A stretch of DNA of 5,283 nt. Source: Gammaproteobacteria bacterium (lineage in GTDB: Bacteria; Pseudomonadota; Gammaproteobacteria; UBA6429; Thiohalophilaceae). Location of the stretch: assembly GCA_029882235.1 (NCBI GenBank), contig JAOULB010000178.1, positions 1 to 5,283 on the forward strand. Direction: 5' to 3'. Under the pieces are notes generated by a model. That model saw only the letters and a program-made list of their open reading frames with translations, had not been told where the DNA came from and searched no databases. Positions 1-4,847 of this stretch are shown in pieces (position 1 is the stretch's first letter; each line of letters opens with the position of its first letter). Both the position numbers and the translations under genes were made by a program.

Positions 1-1630
1 GAGTGCCCGGATTACCACCGGCGCCACCACAGCCGCCGCCGCCTCCACCGCCGCCAACAGAGTTAACTGTTCTAACGCCATCACACCTGTAACACGTGTA
101 GCAAAATAGATCGCAGCAACTGCCCCAGTAGCAATAGGACTCCTGAAAGGTACCGCCGCGGCCGCCGCCACCGCCGCCGCCGCCACCACCGCTATCTCCT
201 CTTATGCCGTGTTCACCGTCACCGCGTTGATATCCGGCAGTATTAAACCCGCCTAGTGAAGGTCCACCAAAACCATCGGCACCATACCCACCGGTATGAC
301 CGACAGAACCATTTCCACCCCAGCCACCACCGCCATAACCACCCAGCATACCATCTGCGCTTTGGTAACCTCGAATGCCCGTGTCACCATTAAAATTTCC
401 AACACCGCCGTCTCCTCCGCGACCACCGCTACCGCCTGGTGATTCTGACCCATTACCACCAGCAGCACCTAACATGTCCGTCGCATCTGAACCGTCATTA
501 CTTACTATACATGCGACACCATCGTCGCCATCATTCCCATTTGCACCATTACCTGCAGTAATATGATTGTTTGAAATCGTTATATTGTTTGCAAATGATA
601 ATAATAAGCCCGTGCTGCTTTCGCCATCGCTAACACCATCGGCACTTGTTATAGTCAATCCGTCAAGGGTAAATGTTGAGACATTAACTCCGTAAACTGC
701 TCGATTTCCTCCCTGAATCAGCGTGGTATTTACCGCCCTGTCTCTGAACCAGTCTGCAGCCCGATATCCACCATAAAGACTGACGCCGTTTTTCAGGGTC
801 AAACTTTCATCATAGGCACCCGATGCAATATAAACATCTTTCCCATTGCTGGCCTGATTAATCGCTTCCTGAATAGTGAGAAGCGGACTACTACGTGTAC
901 CCTGATTGGCATCATTACCGGTTTTGGCGACAAAAATTGCGTTTGCCATACCGCCATTGACTTCCTCCATTACATTCACCTGAACAAGATCAGGAATGCC
1001 TACACCCCAAATATCGCTGATTATGAGCTCAAACAACACCGTGCTGACTTCAGCAGGTGCGGTAAAAGATGGACTAACACCGGTTAAACTTTCCTCACCA
1101 TTTAATACATCAGGGCCAGCGATCTGTCGCCAGGTATAGCTAAGACTTGTGTCGGGTACACTGCCTACTGACTGAGAACCATCCAGAGATACAACCGTAC
1201 CTGGCTGAGCATCAATATCCGCACCAGCCTTTGATATATTCTGCTCAGAGGTGCCAACAAAAATCATTACCACATCAGATGACTCAGTTGTGCCATCACT
1301 GACGGTCAGAGTTACCTGATAACTGCCTGCTACATCAGGAACAAATGATGTGTTAACGGCTGATGATGCAGAATAAGAACCCCCTGCACTTGCATCTGGC
1401 CTGATTGTTGTTTGCCATGAATAGCTTAATTGGTCATTGTCAGGATCGCTGCTCAATGAGCCATCAAGCAAAGCCTCGTTACCAATCAGTACAAGTTGAT
1501 CATCGCCCGCAACGGCGATAGGAGATGAATTCTCAGAGTCCGAAGATGTTGATGCACTTCCACCACCACCTCCGCATGCTGTTACCAGAATCAGTAAGAT
1601 CGGTATTAAGGAAGAAAATATATATTTCAT
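1..1630 (-). CDS. PKD / DUF1565-like beta-helix lipoprotein with glycine-rich tail (C-terminus beyond window)
   Basis: This frame is open from ATG (1630-1628) to the left edge, 543 codons without a stop, so the gene is incomplete. The start is fixed by a full Shine-Dalgarno sequence 5 nt upstream and by a lipoprotein signal: Met-Lys, a hydrophobic run, then lipobox V-T-A-C with Cys19, followed by five Gly. Residues about 37-124 look like a PKD domain (SPIAVAGDD start, DPDNDQLSYSWQ core, VTLTVSDG strand). Residues about 137-220 look like a second PKD/REJ-type domain (LDGSQS, YTWRQIAGP). From about 229 (IFVAKTGNDANQGT, then TIQEAINQA and GVSLYGGY) the protein resembles the DUF1565/pectin-lyase-fold beta helix. 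From about 362 it becomes glycine-rich, with a run of ten Gly at 481-490 and a six-Cys cluster at 500-516. It is probably a membrane-anchored, surface or periplasmic adhesion- or carbohydrate-type protein; substrate unknown. No catalytic residues were identified. It is divergent from the beta-helix gene at 2134. The fold call is fairly sure; the function is not known. Confidence 0.9.
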   Translation of the reverse strand, partial: MKYIFSSLIPILLILVTACGGGGGSASTSSDSENSSPIAVAGDDQLVLIGNEALLDGSLSSDPDNDQLSYSWQTTIRPDASAGGSYSASSAVNTSFVPDVAGSYQVTLTVSDGTTESSDVVMIFVGTSEQNISKAGADIDAQPGTVVSLDGSQSVGSVPDTSLSYTWRQIAGPDVLNGEESLTGVSPSFTAPAEVSTVLFELIISDIWGVGIPDLVQVNVMEEVNGGMANAIFVAKTGNDANQGTRSSPLLTIQEAINQASNGKDVYIASGAYDESLTLKNGVSLYGGYRAADWFRDRAVNTTLIQGGNRAVYGVNVSTFTLDGLTITSADGVSDGESSTGLLLSFANNITISNNHITAGNGANGNDGDDGVACIVSNDGSDATDMLGAAGGNGSESPGGSGGRGGDGGVGNFNGDTGIRGYQSADGMLGGYGGGGWGGNGSVGHTGGYGADGFGGPSLGGFNTAGYQRGDGEHGIRGDSGGGGGGGGGGRGGTFQESYCYWGSCCDLFCYTCYRCDGVRTVNSVGGGGGGGGCGGAGGNPGT

Positions 1631-1635
1631 ATCCC

Positions 1636-1642
1636 ACCTCCT
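1636..1642 (-). promoter_or_regulatory. Ribosome binding site of the lipoprotein gene
   Basis: On the minus strand the sequence reads AGGAGGT, a full match to the Shine-Dalgarno consensus, with 5 nt before the ATG at 1630. It settles the start codon and suggests efficient translation. Confidence 0.9.
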
Positions 1643-1669
1643 ATTACTACCTTTATGTCTTATTTAATA

Positions 1670-1682
1670 ACTCGCGAGTATA
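1670..1682 (-). promoter_or_regulatory. CG-centred palindrome overlapping a possible -10 box for the lipoprotein gene
   Basis: ACTCGCGAGT (1670-1679) is a perfect 10-bp palindrome about 40 bp upstream of the lipoprotein start. On the minus strand the hexamer TATACT (1682-1677), a 5/6 match to the sigma-70 -10 consensus, overlaps it. I see no good -35 at the proper distance. A dyad on top of a -10 is a typical repressor position, but the promoter assignment is inferred. TTAAAT or TATTAA at 1662-1669 could be the -10 instead, and a perfect TTGACA lies farther up at 1760-1755 on the minus strand with only a poor -10. Confidence 0.35.
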
Positions 1683-1687
1683 AAATG

Positions 1688-1705
1688 AAATGATCTTTAT
1701 CATTT
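1688..1705. promoter_or_regulatory. FNR/CRP-superfamily-like dyad upstream of the lipoprotein gene
   Basis: AAATGAT-CTTT-ATCATTT is a perfect inverted repeat with 7-bp arms and a 4-nt spacer. Its core TGAT-N4-ATCA (1691-1702) is the core of the FNR/ANR-type box TTGAT-N4-ATCAA, with the outermost T/A pair swapped. The centre is 66 bp upstream of the start codon. If the -10 is at 1662-1669, the centre would be near -40 from the transcription start, the class II activator position. Which regulator binds is not known. Confidence 0.35.
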
Positions 1706-1823
1706 ATAAGAAAATTATTTAAAATAATTTGATATTTAGATCTAGCAATAATTATGTCAATTTATAAAATTTATGAAACACGAAATATAAAAGATATTTA
1801 TCTATTTTATAACATCATCGCCG

Positions 1824-1856
1824 CAGGACGTATCAATAGGCATTGACGTCGTCCTG
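1824..1856. repeat. Inverted repeat CAGGACG/CGTCCTG
   Basis: CAGGACG (1824-1830) is the exact reverse complement of CGTCCTG (1850-1856), with a 19-nt spacer. An alternative nested pairing GACGT (1827-1831) with ACGTC (1846-1850) is also possible, and GACGTC at 1845-1850 is itself palindromic. It sits in a GC-rich island in AT-rich DNA. No U-run follows, so it is not an intrinsic terminator. Confidence 0.5.
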
Positions 1857-1889
1857 GAGATATTACGATTACACCAGCAAGAGAATATA

Positions 1890-1910
1890 CTTTGCTTGCA
1901 GCAAGCAAAG
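1890..1910. repeat. 21-bp perfect dyad, CTTTGCTTGC / GCAAGCAAAG
   Basis: CTTTGCTTGC (1890-1899), one A, then its exact reverse complement GCAAGCAAAG (1901-1910). Symmetry and length fit an operator for a dimeric regulator, or an RNA hairpin with a 3-nt loop. There is no T-run on either side, so a terminator is unlikely. It lies 244 bp from the plus-strand start and 280 bp from the minus-strand start. Confidence 0.6.
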
Positions 1911-1951
1911 ATTATGAAGTCATAGATCTATTATTACTATACTATTTTAGA

Positions 1952-1970
1952 GACGTGCACTCTGTACGTC
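1952..1970. repeat. Short hairpin-forming inverted repeat GACGTGC/GTACGTC
   Basis: GACGTGC (1952-1958) can pair with GTACGTC (1964-1970) as a 7-bp stem with one G-U pair and a 5-nt loop. It is the third inverted repeat of the region, centred about 61 bp after the 1890-1910 dyad and in the second GC-rich island. Confidence 0.4.
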
Positions 1971-2022
1971 GAACTCCCAGAATTAAAACAAGTCCAGATA
2001 AAATTATTTAATTAAACATAGA

Positions 2023-2036
2023 TTGATCATGATCAT
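2023..2036. promoter_or_regulatory. FNR-type box upstream of the beta-helix gene
   Basis: TTGAT-CATG-ATCAT matches the FNR/ANR consensus TTGAT-N4-ATCAA at 9 of 10 fixed positions. The inner 12 bp (2024-2035) form a perfect palindrome. The centre at 2029.5 lies about 41-44 bp before the transcription start expected from the possible -10 at 2061-2066, as in class II FNR/CRP activation. It also contains two GATC sites. Motif similarity only; a different dyad-binding regulator is possible. Confidence 0.4.
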
Positions 2037-2060
2037 GGAATAATAAATTGGATCTTGATC

Positions 2061-2066
2061 TAATAT
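2061..2066 (+). promoter_or_regulatory. Possible -10 element of the beta-helix gene
   Basis: TAATAT matches the -10 consensus at 4 of 6 positions. No good -35 lies 17 nt upstream, which would fit dependence on an activator at the dyad at 2023-2036. TATACA at 2064-2069 is an alternative. The leader would be about 60 nt. Weak evidence by itself. Confidence 0.25.
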
Positions 2067-2122
2067 ACATGTCTACATTTGTTACTAAAGGATTTCAATC
2101 GTAGTCATTATCATCATCCGGC

Positions 2123-2129
2123 GGGAGGG
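2123..2129 (+). promoter_or_regulatory. Ribosome binding site of the beta-helix gene
   Basis: GGGAGGG lies 4 nt before the ATG at 2134, with the GGAGG core 5 nt away. It supports the start that also gives the signal peptide. Confidence 0.85.
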
Positions 2130-2133
2130 TGTT

Positions 2134-3609
2134 ATGCTAAAAAAGCACATACATTTTTACCAGTCTTGCCTTTTACTTGTCCTGCTCTTGCTTGCATCAC
2201 AGGCCTGGTCCGCAACTTTTAATGTCTCAGATGTGGCAGGATTCCAGAGCGCCCTGACGACTGCCCAGTCTAACAGTGAGAATGACACCATTATTGTTGC
2301 CGACGGTATCTATGATGTGTCTGGCGGAACTCTAACCTTTTTTTCAGACGACTTTGAAGATTATTCTATAACAATAGAGGGATCGATCACGGGCGCAACC
2401 ATCATTGATGGTGGAAATGCAGTGCGTGGCCTTGATGTAGAAACCGTTGCTCTGAATGCATCGGTTATCTTAAGAAACCTGATAATCCGAAATAGTTCTG
2501 CTGGAAATGGTGGCGGGCTACACATAGCAACATTCGGTGCCGATATCATTATTGAAAACTGTAAGTTTGACAGTAACATTGCTTCATTTAATGGTGGTGG
2601 CCTTTATGTTTTCACCAATGACGGTAACATTTCTATTAATCGCATCACCGCTAGAAGTAATGAAAGCGGTTTCAATGGAGGCGGTATTTACATTATGTCA
2701 AATGGAGATATTGGCGATATTTCGATTACAAACAGCCAATTTAGCAACAACACTCTAAATCCAGGCAACTCCGGTGGCGGTTTATGGCTAAGCTCATCAA
2801 ATCTCGCGACCGTTGTGAGTGTCATTGGGAATTCGTTTACTGGTAATCAGGCCATTGCTATGAATGCGATAGCGGGCGGTGTCTACGTTGAGACTATGAA
2901 TGATGTTAATACGATTTTCACAAACAATAGCGTGCATGGAAATACCGCTCAAGATGGTGGGGGTGCCTACTTCTATGGCAATCTGATGACGATTGCAAAT
3001 AACACCATCAGTGGCAATCGTGCACTGGATGATGGTGGCGGAATAGTATTTGAATTACAGGGCGGAACAAATACCCTGGTTAACAATATTGTCTGGGGTA
3101 ATACCAGCGCAGCAATGGGGACTGACATCAGGGTCAGGGACGGCCCGGGACATGCACTGACGTACCATCATAATATATATAGTGATATGCATATCTCTGG
3201 TGGAGGGACTGTAACGGACGAAGGTAATAATAGTAATGTGGATCCCGGCTTTGTGAATTCCAGTGGTCCCAATCCAGCACTATGGGATGTCCACCTGACT
3301 GCGAACTCACCCGCCATTGATGCAGGTGCCAACACAGCCATACCCGATGGAATAAATTTTGATCGAGATGGTCAAACCAGAATCGTTGATGGCAACGCTG
3401 ATAATACAGCAACAGTAGATATCGGATCAGATGAGTATCAACCACCACCACCCGTAGATGAAAATGACGATACTCCATCTACTGGCGGCGGCGGTGGAGG
3501 CGGTTGTAGTTTACAGCAGAAAAGTATGTTTGATCCGGTATTATATTTCTTACTGATCATTGCCGGGCTGTATCGATTCAGCAGACAATCTCGCTGGAGT
3601 CAGAAATAA
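2134..3609 (+). CDS. Secreted right-handed beta-helix protein with choice-of-anchor-Q-like segment and Cys-type C-terminal sorting signal
   Basis: A complete protein of 491 residues. A Sec signal peptide (Lys3-Lys4, hydrophobic 12-21, likely cleavage A-W-S/A near 26) is followed by a parallel beta-helix region. Glycine-rich turns of the type NGGG(L/I)(H/Y) recur near residues 126, 153, 181, 213, 246, 274 and 300, every 26-33 residues, alternating with N-rich strands such as NNTISGN. Residues about 369-435 (DPGF, SPAIDAG, DRDGQTRIVDG, VDIGSDEY) match the segment often named choice-of-anchor Q, found before cell-surface anchors. The tail is tripartite: Gly451-457 then Cys458-Ser-Leu, a FDP-started hydrophobic span (about 466-482), and a basic end with three Arg and a final Lys. 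This fits Cys-containing sorting signals such as JDVT-CTERM or MYXO-CTERM, thought to be processed by Rce1-like glutamic intramembrane proteases. The protein is therefore probably exported and surface-anchored. No catalytic site of a polysaccharide lyase was recognised; structural, adhesive or glycan-binding roles are all possible. It is divergent from the lipoprotein gene, with which it shares the motif I-x-GGN followed by AV-x-G. Confidence 0.92.
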   Translation: MLKKHIHFYQSCLLLVLLLLASQAWSATFNVSDVAGFQSALTTAQSNSENDTIIVADGIYDVSGGTLTFFSDDFEDYSITIEGSITGATIIDGGNAVRGLDVETVALNASVILRNLIIRNSSAGNGGGLHIATFGADIIIENCKFDSNIASFNGGGLYVFTNDGNISINRITARSNESGFNGGGIYIMSNGDIGDISITNSQFSNNTLNPGNSGGGLWLSSSNLATVVSVIGNSFTGNQAIAMNAIAGGVYVETMNDVNTIFTNNSVHGNTAQDGGGAYFYGNLMTIANNTISGNRALDDGGGIVFELQGGTNTLVNNIVWGNTSAAMGTDIRVRDGPGHALTYHHNIYSDMHISGGGTVTDEGNNSNVDPGFVNSSGPNPALWDVHLTANSPAIDAGANTAIPDGINFDRDGQTRIVDGNADNTATVDIGSDEYQPPPPVDENDDTPSTGGGGGGGCSLQQKSMFDPVLYFLLIIAGLYRFSRQSRWSQK

Positions 3610-3693
3610 AATAAACTGATATTGATTCCTTTAAATAAGCAACGACATCAATGTGACTTTAGATACTTAATCCATTGATTAATTGCTATAGAG

Positions 3694-3732
3694 TCATGAT
3701 CATCCAGAAACTATATATGGAAATGATCATGA
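3694..3732 (+). promoter_or_regulatory. Inverted repeat that would pair over the start codon of the next gene
   Basis: TCATGATCAT (3694-3703) and ATGATCATGA (3723-3732) are perfect reverse complements with a 19-nt spacer. In the mRNA this would be a 10-bp stem. The downstream arm includes the preferred ATG (3729-3731), and the GGAA ribosome-binding sequence (3719-3722) sits at the edge of the loop. Each arm also contains the 8-bp palindrome ATGATCAT with a GATC, so a DNA operator pair or a Dam-sensitive site is an alternative reading. Confidence 0.45.
3719..3722 (+). promoter_or_regulatory. Ribosome binding site deciding the start of the unknown exported protein
   Basis: GGAA lies 6 nt before ATG 3729. 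Upstream in-frame starts (TTG 3675, ATG 3696, 3717 and 3723) lack a comparably placed site and would put a hydrophilic extension before the signal peptide. The match is short, so the start remains somewhat uncertain. Confidence 0.55.
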
Positions 3733-4661
3733 AATGCGCCTCCATCTCTATACTAAACCGTTTTATCGTTTTGAGTTTATTCGTTTTCTTTTCAAATGCT
3801 ATTAACGCTGAAGAAAAATTAAAGCCCTTTGTGCTGGCGAAGACCATTACTGCTACTGATGTAAATAAAGTTGTAAATAGCGTAAGCAAAAAACTTACCA
3901 GCAATGGCTTTGAGATCGTCGGTCGCTACAATCCTTACAAAGATACAACGATACTGGTCATTAGTAATCGTCAACTGCGTGCTCATGCCGCTCAGTCAAA
4001 AATGGGTGCCTATGGTGCCATTCTTAGAGTCACTATTAACAAAACAGACAATCAGATTCAACTTGCCTATACAAATCCGACTTATATGGCGCATGTGTAT
4101 CGCATGAAGACTGATCTTGCCGATCTTACTAAGCAGTTAGCTATGCTGCTTGGCGCTGAAAAAGACTACGGTTCTGCTGAAGGCTTAAGCGCAGACAGCC
4201 TTCGAAACTATCAGTATAAGTGGTTAATGCCTTATTTTTCCGATCTGCATGAACTGGGAGATTATGGCAGCCAGACAAAAGCACTTGCCGAGATTGAGAA
4301 GAAACTAGCTACAAAACCTGGTGGTGCCAGTAAGGTTTATCGCGTTGATCTTACGGATAAACAGGAGAGCGTGATTGGTATTGCCCTACCGGGACCAGAA
4401 TCGAATGACTGCAGTGGTGATCAGTACATCATGTCGCGTATCGATTTTAAAAAGCTAAAGTCCAGCGGCCATTTGCCTTACGAAGTTGTCGTCTCTTCGG
4501 GTAAGGTTTATGCCTTATATGCCGAGTTTCGTATTGCCATTAATTTTCCCGATTTATCCATGATGGGCAGTAACAGTTTTGCATCGATCATGTGTGCACC
4601 GGAATCCATCAAATCGGCGCTGACTCAGGCGGTGGGTATCAAAAAAGAAGACGATTTTTAA
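3729..4661 (+). CDS. Exported protein of unknown function, DUF302-like
   Basis: Starting at ATG 3729 gives 310 residues; the frame is open back to a TTG at 3675, but 3729 has the best ribosome-binding site and yields a clean signal peptide. That peptide has Lys2 and Arg11, a hydrophobic core at 12-21, and probable cleavage after A-I-N-A27. The mature part has two halves. The first (about 35-150) holds a helix, then NGFEIVGRY (59-67), a strand (TILVISNRQL), AYGAILRVTI and NPTYMAHVYRM from 116. This resembles the DUF302 alpha/beta fold. The second half (about 195-305) has EIEKKL, SKVYRVDL, HLPYEVVVS and FRIAINFPDLSM. Two cysteines, 228 and 289, could form a disulfide in the periplasm. No catalytic motif was recognised. 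It starts 119 bp after the beta-helix gene with no terminator visible between, so co-transcription is possible. The DUF302 assignment is from memory of sequence pattern and is moderate at best. Confidence 0.85.
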   Translation: MKCASISILNRFIVLSLFVFFSNAINAEEKLKPFVLAKTITATDVNKVVNSVSKKLTSNGFEIVGRYNPYKDTTILVISNRQLRAHAAQSKMGAYGAILRVTINKTDNQIQLAYTNPTYMAHVYRMKTDLADLTKQLAMLLGAEKDYGSAEGLSADSLRNYQYKWLMPYFSDLHELGDYGSQTKALAEIEKKLATKPGGASKVYRVDLTDKQESVIGIALPGPESNDCSGDQYIMSRIDFKKLKSSGHLPYEVVVSSGKVYALYAEFRIAINFPDLSMMGSNSFASIMCAPESIKSALTQAVGIKKEDDF

Positions 4662-4796
4662 TCAAAAAGGAGCCCGTAACAAAAGGGTCCAGGTGCACGA
4701 CACTTTTTATTCCTGACATCCTTCCTCCATAATTCAAAAGACAGATTATCGATTCAACCCGTTTTCTTGATTGATTTAAAAATAAATCCTCAAAAA

Positions 4797-4827
4797 ATAA
4801 AAAGGCTCACATGGTGAGCCTTTTTAT
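4797..4827. terminator. Strong bidirectional intrinsic terminator
   Basis: A 14-bp perfect stem (4797-4810 with 4814-4827) with an ATG loop. GGCTCAC/GTGAGCC forms the GC-rich part, flanked by AAAAA on the left and TTTTT on the right, so it works on either strand. It lies between convergent genes, 135 bp after the stop at 4661 and about 20 bp beyond the stop (4848) of the minus-strand gene. The stretch 4662-4796 between shows only a weak, imperfect AAAAAG...CTTTTT pairing near 4664-4709 and no gene. Confidence 0.92.
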
Positions 4828-4847
4828 AAAGTTGCCACTTCTCTAAC

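Larger units (their letters stand above)
1631..2133. other. AT-rich control region between two divergent genes
   Basis: This 503-bp stretch holds no convincing gene. It must carry the promoters of the minus-strand lipoprotein gene and the plus-strand beta-helix gene. Most of it is very AT-rich (bases 1741-1800 have about 17% GC by hand count), but two islands, 1811-1860 (about 52%) and 1951-1980 (about 57%), stand out. Two inverted repeats lie in these islands and a third lies between them. Seven GATC sites fall here, at 1692, 1739, 1925, 2025, 2031, 2051 and 2057. The 8-bp palindrome TAGATCTA occurs twice, at 1737-1744 and 1923-1930. A plus-strand reading frame with one internal stop (1754-2011) is described under findings and is not called as a gene. 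Confidence 0.8.

Noticed and set aside
253..566. Short open frames on both strands (253-468 minus, 375-566 plus) within the lipoprotein gene
   Set aside because: They are other-frame shadows of the glycine-rich coding region; their composition (Val/Met-rich or Pro/Ser-rich) comes from the GGN codon repeats and they lack start signals.
1688..1705. Fur box reading of the AAATGAT/ATCATTT dyad
   Set aside because: The TGAT and ATCA half-sites are 4 nt apart, not the 7 nt of the 7-1-7 Fur arrangement; the spacing fits FNR-type boxes better.
1811..1980. Integron attC site or IS remnant as the cause of the inverted repeats
   Set aside because: I could not find the R-Y-Y-Y-A-A-C / G-T-T-R-R-R-Y ends, flanking target duplications or transposase-like sequence.
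2361..2758. Open frames overlapping the beta-helix gene (2361-2579 minus, 2537-2758 plus) and another at 3134-3478 minus
   Set aside because: They lie wholly inside a well-supported secreted protein and show no ribosome-binding site or family resemblance.
3610..3693. Terminator between the beta-helix gene and the unknown exported gene
   Set aside because: Only a 4-bp stem (ACAT/ATGT near 3645-3654) is present, with no GC-rich arm or proper T-run.
3675..3728. TTG start at 3675 giving an 18-residue longer unknown exported protein
   Set aside because: It would place a polar extension before a clear signal peptide, and the best-placed ribosome-binding sequence serves ATG 3729.
3686..4107. Open frames 3686-3904 minus and 3904-4107 plus
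   Set aside because: They overlap the unknown exported protein in other frames; no independent support.
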